A stretch of 12,084 bases of DNA, from contig PWRH01000010.1 in assembly GCA_003556525.1 (NCBI GenBank), positions 1 through 12,084 on the forward strand, written 5' to 3'. A program made the position numbers and the translations under genes. The notes beneath the pieces were generated by a model. It had not been told where the DNA came from. It saw only the letters and a list, made by a program, of their open reading frames with translations, and did not search any database. Positions 5,587-12,084 of this stretch are shown piece by piece (the stretch's first letter is position 1; each line of letters begins with the position of its first letter). This DNA is from Candidatus Nealsoniibacteriota bacterium (lineage in GTDB: Bacteria > Patescibacteriota > Minisyncoccia > Minisyncoccales > RBG-13-42-11).

Positions 5587-8500
5587 TTACACTTCTTTAA
5601 TTATTGTCTTTTCTTCATCCAGTTCTATTATTTCTTCGACCTCTTCACAAATTAATTTGGGCGTGCCGTTTTTGGAGTCGGTTCTACCTGAAACCAAAAC
5701 TATTTTATTTTCCTGAAAAATGGCTGAATTTTTTTCCGTAACATTTGGAAACACAACTACTTCAATTTTACTGTTTATATCTTCCAAATTAACAAAAAGC
5801 ATTGGCTTTCCGTTTCTGGTAATTATTTTTTTAATTTTTGAAATAATGCCTCCGATTTTAACTTTGGCTGTTCGCTTGAAGTTTTCATTCGATATTTTTG
5901 ATATTGAGGTTGTTTTTTCCGAGAGAACCTTTTTAAATCTGTTTAAGGGGTGTGAACTGACAAAAAGACCGAGTAGTTCTTTTTCCCAAACAAGTTTTTC
6001 TTTTTCCGAAACAGGGTCTGTTTTTTCCAAATAAATTTTATGGTTGAAATCCATTTGATCAAACAGTCCGGTTTGCCCGTTACTTTTTGTTTTTTGGTTT
6101 TCTCTGGAATATTCCAAAAGTTTTTCCAAATTAAATAAAAGTTCGTTTCTCTCCATCATTTTATCAAAGGTGCCGGCCTTAATTAAGCTTTCCAATGATT
6201 TTTTATTAAGGTCTCTTGAGCTTATTCTTGAAATAAAGTTTTCGATTGAAGTATAGGGTCCGTTTTGTTTTCTTTCGTTAACAATAATATCAACAATATT
6301 ACCTCCGACATTTTTAATTGCAGACAATCCAAACCTGATTTGGTTTTTTTCCGGCACTACACTGAAAAAAGTGAAACTTTCGTTTATGTCCGGCGGCAAA
6401 ACTTCGATTCCCATTTTTTTACATTCTCCGATTAAAACAGAAATTCTTTCCAGGTCGTTTCTTTCCGAAGTTAAAAGCGCTGACATAAACTCTTTGGGGT
6501 AATGGGCTTTCAGATAAGCGGTTTGGTAGGCAATTGTTGCATAGGCCGCACTATGGCTTCTGTTAAAAGAATATTCGGCATGAGGTTCTATCCAGTCCCA
6601 TATTTGTTCCGCAATTGTTTCTTTTATTTGATTTTTCTTACAGCCTTCAATAAATTTTTGTTTTTGGGCTATAAGCAATTTTTTAATTTTTTTTCCGATT
6701 GCTTTTCTTAAAATATCAGCTTCAGCCAGGCTGAATCCGGCCATTTCACTGGCAATATGCATGATTTGCTCTTGATAAATCGGAAAACCGTAAGTTTTTT
6801 CCAAAATGGGTTTTAGTTTAGGGTGAAAGTATTCAATTTTCTCTTTTTTATTTTTTCTGGCAATGTAGTTTGGTATTAATTTCATCGGGCCCGGCCGATA
6901 AAGAGAAACCATAGCAATAATGTCTTCAAATTCATTTGGTTTTAATTGTTTTAAGTAGCGTTGCATTCCTCCGGATTCAAGCTGGAAAACTCCGATAGTG
7001 TCTCCCTTTTTTAAAATTTCAAAAGCTTTTTTATCACCAGCCGGAATTTTTTCAATATCAATATTTTTTTTGTGGATAACGTAAATTCGAGACAGAGTTT
7101 CTTCAATAATAGTCAGGTTTTTCAGCCCCAAAAAATCCATTTTTAAAAGACCAAGCTCCTCGATCGAGTGCATTTCATATTGAGTAACAATATCTTTATC
7201 GTTTTGGGTGGGGTGTTGAAGCGGAACAATTTCATCCAAAGAATTATTCGATATAACCACCCCGCAAGCATGAGTTGAAGCATGACGGACAACACCTTCC
7301 AGCTTCTTTGCCACATCAATTAATTTTTTCGCTTCTTCGTCTGTCTGATATAGGGAGCGAAACTCTGTCACCCTTTTCATTGTTTCTGAAAGATTCATGC
7401 CAAAAGGAATCATTTTGGCTATTCTATCGCAGTATGAGTAATTATATTGCATTGCCCGGCCAACATCTCTGATTGCCGCTCTGGCAGCCATTGTTCCAAA
7501 AGTAATAATTTGGGCAACCTTATCTTGGCCGTATTTTCCGGTTACATAACTGATAACCTCATCTCTTCTTCTGTCCGTAAAGTCCAAGTCAATATCAGGC
7601 AAGCCTCCGGCCCTGCCCGGATTTAAAAATCTTTCGAATAAAAGATTGTATTTTATCGGGTCAATATTGGTTATATTTAAAACATAGGCAACCAAAGAAC
7701 CACCGACCGAACCTCTGCCCGGACCGACAACTATTCTGTTGCTTTTAGCCCAATTGACAACATCTTGAACAATTAAAAAGTAAGATGAAAATCCGGCTTT
7801 TTCTATGACTGACAATTCATAGTTTAATCTTTCAGTAATTTCTTTTTCCGGCCTATCACCAAATTTTTCTTTAAGGCCCTTTTGGCATAATTTTTTCAAA
7901 TGTTTTTCAGGTGTTTCTTCATCCGGAAGACTGAATTGGGGCAGTTTTGTTTTTCCCAATTCAAATTCAAAATCGCAAAGCTCGGCTATTTTTTGGGTAT
8001 TGGTTATTGCTTCCGGGTAATCTTTAAAATTTTTGGCCATTTCTTCCGGGCTTCTCATTGAAAAATCGTCAGCTTTTAAGGTCATTCTTTCCGGATCATT
8101 TGGACTTGAGCCGGTGTTGATCATCATTAAAATATCTTGCACCTCCACGTCTTCGGGCCTTAAATAATGAACATCATTTGTCGCTACCAGGGGAATTTCC
8201 AGTTTTTTGGAAAGCGAAACCAGGGCGTCATTTACTTTTTTCTGCTCTTGAATGTTGGGATGGTGCTGCAATTCCAGATAGAAACTATCTTTGCCGAAAA
8301 TTTTCTGGTATTTTAGTGCCAATTCTTCCGCTTCTTTGATTTTTTTCGATAAAATAAGCCGTGGAATTTTTCCTTGAATACAAGCGGTCAAGGCAATTAG
8401 CCCTTGACTGTGTTTTTTTAAAATTTCCTCATCAATTCTCGGCTTATAATAAAAGCCCTCCAAATGGGCCCTAGTTATCAGTTTAACCAAATTTTTATAT

Positions 8501-8790
8501 CCTTGTTTGTTTTTGGCAAGCAAAACCAGGTGGTATTTTTTATCGTCAATATTCGGCCTCTTGTCCGACATTTTATTAAAAGCAACATAAACCTCACAGC
8601 CGATAATCGGCTTAACCCCTTTTTCTTTTGCTTTTTTATAAAATTCAACAGCACCGTAAATATTGCCATGGTCTGTTAGTGCAACAGAGTCCATGCCAAG
8701 CTCTTTTACGTAATCCAGGAGCTGGTCTATTTTAGGCAGTCCGTCAAGAAGGCTGTAGTGAGAGTGGACATGTAAGTGAGTGAATTTCAT
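5587..8790 (-). CDS. dnaE: DNA polymerase III alpha subunit
   Basis: Replicative DNA polymerase catalytic subunit, acting at the fork with the sliding clamp. The 1067-residue product has an N-terminal PHP domain (HLHVHSHYS, residues 5-13; TDHGN 39-43; E66; NDVHY 205-209). The PolIIIalpha core follows, with GPGRGSVGGS (356-365), the catalytic aspartates of PDIDLDF (D401, D403) and D552 in KMDFLGL. Then come the fingers and tandem HhH region, a clamp-binding motif QTGLF (906-910), and an OB-fold from about 975. E. coli DnaE is about 1160 residues; the deficit is at the C-terminus, where the tau-binding domain is absent. The PHP metal ligands look largely kept, so PHP-based proofreading is plausible (inference). 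It is the first gene of the minus-strand block; 93 bases separate it from thrS. The ATG at 8790 gives the canonical start just before the PHP motif. Confidence 0.97.
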   Translation of the reverse strand: MKFTHLHVHSHYSLLDGLPKIDQLLDYVKELGMDSVALTDHGNIYGAVEFYKKAKEKGVKPIIGCEVYVAFNKMSDKRPNIDDKKYHLVLLAKNKQGYKNLVKLITRAHLEGFYYKPRIDEEILKKHSQGLIALTACIQGKIPRLILSKKIKEAEELALKYQKIFGKDSFYLELQHHPNIQEQKKVNDALVSLSKKLEIPLVATNDVHYLRPEDVEVQDILMMINTGSSPNDPERMTLKADDFSMRSPEEMAKNFKDYPEAITNTQKIAELCDFEFELGKTKLPQFSLPDEETPEKHLKKLCQKGLKEKFGDRPEKEITERLNYELSVIEKAGFSSYFLIVQDVVNWAKSNRIVVGPGRGSVGGSLVAYVLNITNIDPIKYNLLFERFLNPGRAGGLPDIDLDFTDRRRDEVISYVTGKYGQDKVAQIITFGTMAARAAIRDVGRAMQYNYSYCDRIAKMIPFGMNLSETMKRVTEFRSLYQTDEEAKKLIDVAKKLEGVVRHASTHACGVVISNNSLDEIVPLQHPTQNDKDIVTQYEMHSIEELGLLKMDFLGLKNLTIIEETLSRIYVIHKKNIDIEKIPAGDKKAFEILKKGDTIGVFQLESGGMQRYLKQLKPNEFEDIIAMVSLYRPGPMKLIPNYIARKNKKEKIEYFHPKLKPILEKTYGFPIYQEQIMHIASEMAGFSLAEADILRKAIGKKIKKLLIAQKQKFIEGCKKNQIKETIAEQIWDWIEPHAEYSFNRSHSAAYATIAYQTAYLKAHYPKEFMSALLTSERNDLERISVLIGECKKMGIEVLPPDINESFTFFSVVPEKNQIRFGLSAIKNVGGNIVDIIVNERKQNGPYTSIENFISRISSRDLNKKSLESLIKAGTFDKMMERNELLFNLEKLLEYSRENQKTKSNGQTGLFDQMDFNHKIYLEKTDPVSEKEKLVWEKELLGLFVSSHPLNRFKKVLSEKTTSISKISNENFKRTAKVKIGGIISKIKKIITRNGKPMLFVNLEDINSKIEVVVFPNVTEKNSAIFQENKIVLVSGRTDSKNGTPKLICEEVEEIIELDEEKTIIKEV

Positions 8791-8801
8791 GATATTATAT
8801 A

Positions 8802-8830
8802 AGTATATTATGATGATGAAATTTTTACAA
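8802..8830 (-). promoter_or_regulatory. Candidate dnaE promoter
   Basis: On the minus strand TTGTAA (8825-8830) and TATACT (8802-8807) are separated by 17 bases, four and five of six matches to the sigma-70 consensus. Transcription would begin only a few bases before the dnaE ATG, giving an almost leaderless message, which fits the lack of a ribosome binding site. The -35 lies inside rnhB codons. A second -10-like TATAAT is at 8794-8799 but has no partner. Confidence 0.4.
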
Positions 8831-9532
8831 GAAGAGCAAAAATTATGGAAAAAAGGCTATAAATATGTTGTCGGCTTGGATGAGGCTGGCCGGGGCCCTT
8901 TGGCCGGACCTGTTGTCGCGGCAGCCGTAATCTTACAATTTTCAAACGATAAATTTTTAATTCAAGAACAAATTCAGAATTTAAAAATTAGGGATTCCAA
9001 AAAGCTTTCACTGGAAAAGCGAGAAGAAATTTATAAAGTATTAACCGCTTGTCCCAAAATTGAATGGGGGATTGCCAGAATTTCTCAAAAAACAATTGAC
9101 CGGATTAATATTTTTGAAGCAACTAAACTGGCAATGGAAAAAGCGACAATAAATTTAATTAAAAAACTAAACAAGAATAGAGATAAAAGTTGTTCAAAAA
9201 TTCACGATCGTGAAATTTTGGACAAACCTTGTTTTTTAATTTTAGACGGTAATTTTAAACTAGACTTAATTGATGAAAAGCTAGAGGTCGGCGGAAAAAT
9301 TAAATTCAGACAAAAGCCGATTATTAAGGCGGATGAGAAAGTGTTGTCCGCCATGATTGCGGGAATTTTTGCCAAAGTTTATCGCGACAGAATTATGAAA
9401 AATTATGCTAAAAAATTTCCCGAATATGGCTTTGAAAAAAATAAGGGTTATCCGACAAAAAAACACCTTTTGGCAATTAAAAAATACGGACCATCCCCGA
9501 CACACAGAAAAACATTTAAAGGTGTTGTTTGA
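8810..9532 (+). CDS. rnhB: Ribonuclease HII
   Basis: Cleaves RNA in RNA-DNA hybrids and at single ribonucleotides in DNA; cytoplasmic, metal-dependent. The motifs are GLDEAGRGPLAGP (D24, E25 and the GRG substrate-recognition loop), LILDGN (D146) and IIKADEKVLS (D175), giving the full DEDD set. The C-terminal pattern is FAKVYRDRIM, then KGYPTKKH and YGPSPTHRKTF. At 240 residues it is somewhat longer than E. coli RNase HII (about 200), with extra lysine-rich residues at about 118-140 and 150-165. Three consecutive ATGs (8810, 8813, 8816) precede KFLQEEQ; I chose the first, but any could serve. Upstream in-frame GTG (8780) and ATG (8789) overlap dnaE and add residues not typical of the family. 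No Shine-Dalgarno site. Divergent from dnaE. Confidence 0.95.
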   Translation: MMMKFLQEEQKLWKKGYKYVVGLDEAGRGPLAGPVVAAAVILQFSNDKFLIQEQIQNLKIRDSKKLSLEKREEIYKVLTACPKIEWGIARISQKTIDRINIFEATKLAMEKATINLIKKLNKNRDKSCSKIHDREILDKPCFLILDGNFKLDLIDEKLEVGGKIKFRQKPIIKADEKVLSAMIAGIFAKVYRDRIMKNYAKKFPEYGFEKNKGYPTKKHLLAIKKYGPSPTHRKTFKGVV

Positions 9533-9542
9533 CCAAGGAGTC

Positions 9543-9551
9543 TGTGGATAA
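9543..9551 (-). promoter_or_regulatory. Isolated DnaA-box match (TTATCCACA)
   Basis: Minus strand 9551-9543 is TTATCCACA, an exact match to the bacterial DnaA box consensus, in the 81-base gap between rnhB and the surface-protein gene. I see no second box or AT-rich unwinding cluster arranged as in an origin, so this could be a regulatory site or chance. Confidence 0.35.
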
Positions 9552-9557
9552 GTATTC

Positions 9558-9585
9558 TTGCCAATAATCTTTATTATATTAAAAT
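9558..9585 (+). promoter_or_regulatory. Candidate promoter for the VWA surface-protein gene
   Basis: TTGCCA (9558-9563) and TAAAAT (9580-9585) are 16 bases apart, each with five of six consensus matches. Initiation near 9592 would leave a leader of about 20 bases before the ATG at 9614. The DnaA-box match lies just upstream of the -35. No terminator hairpin separates this from rnhB, so read-through from rnhB is also possible. Confidence 0.45.
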
Positions 9586-9613
9586 AAACTAATAATTTTA
9601 TTTACTTTATTTT

Positions 9614-12084
9614 ATGAATATTTTTAAGAGAAGAAATCTGAATAAATTTTTAATTTTTTCAACCTTTTTCGGGTTGTTTTTTTTCTTTTTTTTGCCGATT
9701 AAAGCAATGGTTATTTCTCAAATATATTTTATTGATTTTAATATTGAAAAAACCAGCTTTAGGGCAGGGGAAGAAATTAGAGGAGATTTCACTCTTTGGA
9801 ACTATGAAAAACAAGTTGTACCCGATATTACCTATAGTTATAAATTAATGGCTGAAGATTCCAGTGGTTTTTTTACCATAGTTCTTGATGAAAAGTTTTC
9901 CGGAGATAGTTTTTCTTTAGGGCCTGATCGGAAAACATTAAGAAGCTTTAATTATCGTTTACCTCAAAACCTACCTTCAGGTAATCACAGGCTTAGAATT
10001 CAGCTTTACAGCTCAAAAGGTATGCTAATGTCGAGAAAAGATACTGATATTAGTGTCCAGTCTGACAATAGATTTTTAACACTTGAAAATCATTTTATTT
10101 TAAAAGAAGGCCAGAGGCTTTCACCGGGCGGAGCAGCTATTCTAGATCCCGGAGAAACTGCTCAGGCAAGTTTCGATGTTTTAAATAAATCTTCTTTTCA
10201 GATTTCCGCTTCTCCAAAAGTGACTTTTTATTATTATAATATTAACGAAAATCCGCTTAGGGTAATTGATAAAAGAAGCATTACTTTAGTTCCCGGGCAA
10301 ACCCAAAACCAAACAATTGATTTGATTGGATTTCAAGAGCCGGGGAGTTATTTTTGCCGGGTGGTAATGTATCAGGCAAATAATATTATTTCCAACTCAA
10401 TTGACTTTCGTTGGACTGTTTCAGGTAAAGAAATGGAAATAGCCCAAATAAGAACCGATGAAACCTCTTATCAGGCGGGAGAAGAAGCAACCATTACCGT
10501 GGATGCCGGTTATAAAGATTCTCTTTTTGAAAAAGAGGGTGATTTGGAGATTAAAATTATGGATGAAAAGGGAAACATTATTGGAGAAACAAGACAGACA
10601 ATTGACCTTAAAGAAGGTAGTAGCGACGTTAGGGTGCCAATAACCGAAGATATTCATTTTCCAAGAGTTGAAATTACGGTTATTGGCGAAGAAGAAAAAA
10701 TACTTGATAGATATGAAACACAGCTAAAAAGCGATGAACCAAAAGAAGAGCAAGTGGAAGAAAGAGATTATTTTTCAGTTTTTGCCCTGATAGTTTTAAT
10801 CGGAATAATAATTTTAATAATTAAAATTATTTTAGAAAAAAGGTCTTTGTCTTTTAAGGTTTTATTATTTGCTATTTTATTTTTAACCGGAGTGCTCGGA
10901 GTTTTTTTTCCAACAAATTTTATTTTAGCAGCTGAATCTTTTTCCTCCGGGCCGGGAGATAGCACTGCCATTGCCTGGAGCGAACCGCCGCCTTTTGCGG
11001 ATTATTTTTATTCAATTAACAATTATGTTCAATTATCCGGCCATGTCCAAACAGTTTTTTTTGATGAGCTTCGCTATAATGAGATTCAGTTTTTTATTGC
11101 CAAACCGGGCCAAGTTGTCTTAAAAGACCATGATACGGGCATAAATATAATTCAAGTTATTGACGAAGATAATTCCGAAGTAATAAAAATAGGGGAGCTG
11201 ATTTATCCGAATGATTATCAGGAAAGTGTGGTGGATTATAATGAAATTTTAAAAATTCCTAATATTCCTGATGAATATTTGGGAAAAGTTTGGCTTTTTG
11301 TTCAATTTAAGGGACAAAATTTTAGCGGTGGCACTGGTAGCAACTGGCATTGGATTATTGCTTATCAAGAAGCAACAATTCAAACAGAAGAAGAGGGAGG
11401 TCTTGATTTAACTTTAAGTGCGGAAGAAGAAGAGATTGGAATTGGGGAGCCTGTTAAATTGACTGTTGAAATGGATAATAAATCTCCTTGTATTACTTTT
11501 GATTCAGACATAATACCGATTATTGATATATCAGGGAGTATGTTTGGGCAGAGAATAACTGATGCTAAAAATGCCGCTATTACATTTGTTGATTTAATGA
11601 GCGATAATAACCATAAAATAGGCTTAACCTCTTATAGTAATGATGGTTATTTGAACCATACTTTAACTTTTAATTATAATGCTGTTAAAAATGAAATTAA
11701 TAGTTTAAGCCTAGTAGATATGACTTGTATAAGTTGCGGTATAAAAATATCAAATATATTAATGGATGATTATAGGCGACCAAATACTGCCGCCTATCAT
11801 GTACTTATGACTGATGGCGTGGCTAATTATTGTCTTGTGCCTGATTCTTGTACTCTTGAAAACTGTTTAGGCCAAAGTTGTACTACTGCTGTGGCAGAAG
11901 CAGAGACAAGAAATATGGCATATGAATCAAAGGATACAGGTATTACAATTTATACCATAGGCTTTGCAATAGCTTCTGGTAGCGCCGCAGAACAACTTAT
12001 GATAGATGTTGCAGAAATTACCGGCGGAAAATATTTTCATGCCCCAACAGGTGAAGAATTAGAACAAGTTTATAAAACAATTGC
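9614..12084 (+). CDS. Membrane-anchored surface protein with VWA domain (3' end cut by window edge)
   Basis: An uninterrupted frame of 823 codons runs off the right edge. Residues 1-31 form a signal peptide (KRRNLNK, then a phenylalanine-rich core, ending near KAM). Residues about 35-370 look beta-rich and Ig-like or CARDB-like (patterns such as FRAGEEIRGDFTL and PGETAQASFDVLNKS). After an acidic linker (368-385) come two hydrophobic helices, about 387-407 and 414-438, joined by the short basic loop EKRSLSFK. A second exported region follows, then a von Willebrand A domain from about 632. Its MIDAS motif is complete: D638-x-S640-x-S642, T704, D734 (TDG). A metal-dependent adhesion or scaffolding role at the cell surface is inferred; no ligand can be named. 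The VWA domain has an unusual cysteine-rich loop (C740, C746, C751, C756). The start at 9614 gives an intact signal peptide; no Shine-Dalgarno site is visible. Confidence 0.85.
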   Translation, partial: MNIFKRRNLNKFLIFSTFFGLFFFFFLPIKAMVISQIYFIDFNIEKTSFRAGEEIRGDFTLWNYEKQVVPDITYSYKLMAEDSSGFFTIVLDEKFSGDSFSLGPDRKTLRSFNYRLPQNLPSGNHRLRIQLYSSKGMLMSRKDTDISVQSDNRFLTLENHFILKEGQRLSPGGAAILDPGETAQASFDVLNKSSFQISASPKVTFYYYNINENPLRVIDKRSITLVPGQTQNQTIDLIGFQEPGSYFCRVVMYQANNIISNSIDFRWTVSGKEMEIAQIRTDETSYQAGEEATITVDAGYKDSLFEKEGDLEIKIMDEKGNIIGETRQTIDLKEGSSDVRVPITEDIHFPRVEITVIGEEEKILDRYETQLKSDEPKEEQVEERDYFSVFALIVLIGIIILIIKIILEKRSLSFKVLLFAILFLTGVLGVFFPTNFILAAESFSSGPGDSTAIAWSEPPPFADYFYSINNYVQLSGHVQTVFFDELRYNEIQFFIAKPGQVVLKDHDTGINIIQVIDEDNSEVIKIGELIYPNDYQESVVDYNEILKIPNIPDEYLGKVWLFVQFKGQNFSGGTGSNWHWIIAYQEATIQTEEEGGLDLTLSAEEEEIGIGEPVKLTVEMDNKSPCITFDSDIIPIIDISGSMFGQRITDAKNAAITFVDLMSDNNHKIGLTSYSNDGYLNHTLTFNYNAVKNEINSLSLVDMTCISCGIKISNILMDDYRRPNTAAYHVLMTDGVANYCLVPDSCTLENCLGQSCTTAVAEAETRNMAYESKDTGITIYTIGFAIASGSAAEQLMIDVAEITGGKYFHAPTGEELEQVYKTI

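Noticed and set aside
8780..8810. Upstream GTG (8780) or ATG (8789) start for rnhB
   Set aside because: They overlap dnaE and add residues not typical of RNase HII; the ATG cluster at 8810-8816 fits the family better.
9530..9532. UGA recoded as an amino acid, as in some CPR lineages
   Set aside because: RNase HII ends at a family-typical position at this TGA, and no large gene here needs UGA read-through.
9535..9551. AAGGAG followed by GTG at 9544 as a small gene
   Set aside because: The frame gives only seven codons before a stop; the motif is probably chance at the end of rnhB.
9677..9693. Two T8 runs in the signal peptide of the VWA gene as a phase-variable tract
   Set aside because: Runs of this length are common throughout this AT-rich window and the frame is intact; no evidence of length variation.

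Overview
The window looks like a piece of a small, AT-rich bacterial genome, most likely a member of the Candidate Phyla Radiation (Patescibacteria, Parcubacteria-like). The basis is lysine-rich proteins, overlapping genes, almost no recognisable Shine-Dalgarno sites, a ThrRS without its TGS domain, and a helical membrane protein of a type I associate with these genomes. The lineage is an inference from style; no marker gene here fixes it. Stop codons behave as in the standard bacterial code, with UGA ending rnhB.

Layout. From 8790 down to 1 a co-oriented minus-strand block runs dnaE (replicative DNA polymerase III alpha) > thrS (threonyl-tRNA synthetase) > an uncharacterised multi-pass membrane protein > miaB > miaA (cut by the window edge). 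thrS overlaps the membrane-protein gene by 34 bases and miaB overlaps miaA by 8, so these pairs are probably co-translated. miaA and miaB act in succession on A37 of tRNAs reading UNN codons (i6A, then ms2i6A). On the plus strand, divergent from dnaE with only 19 bases between start codons, is rnhB (RNase HII). It is followed by a large surface protein gene with extracellular beta-rich regions, a two-helix membrane hairpin and a von Willebrand A domain, which runs off the right edge.

The unusual content lies in the two larger gaps of the minus-strand block. The gap at 1861-2185 holds two related hairpins, three perfect 21-base palindromes built on TTCCGAA/TTCGGAA, and short direct repeats. 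It also holds a second copy of the first 11 codons of miaB that differs only at three synonymous third positions. The gap at 5494-5586 holds a second copy of the last 11 codons plus stop of dnaE, again with mostly conservative changes. These look like relics of gene edges beside palindromic elements, and they are the most interesting feature of the window. No rRNA, tRNA, CRISPR array, transposase or phage gene was seen.
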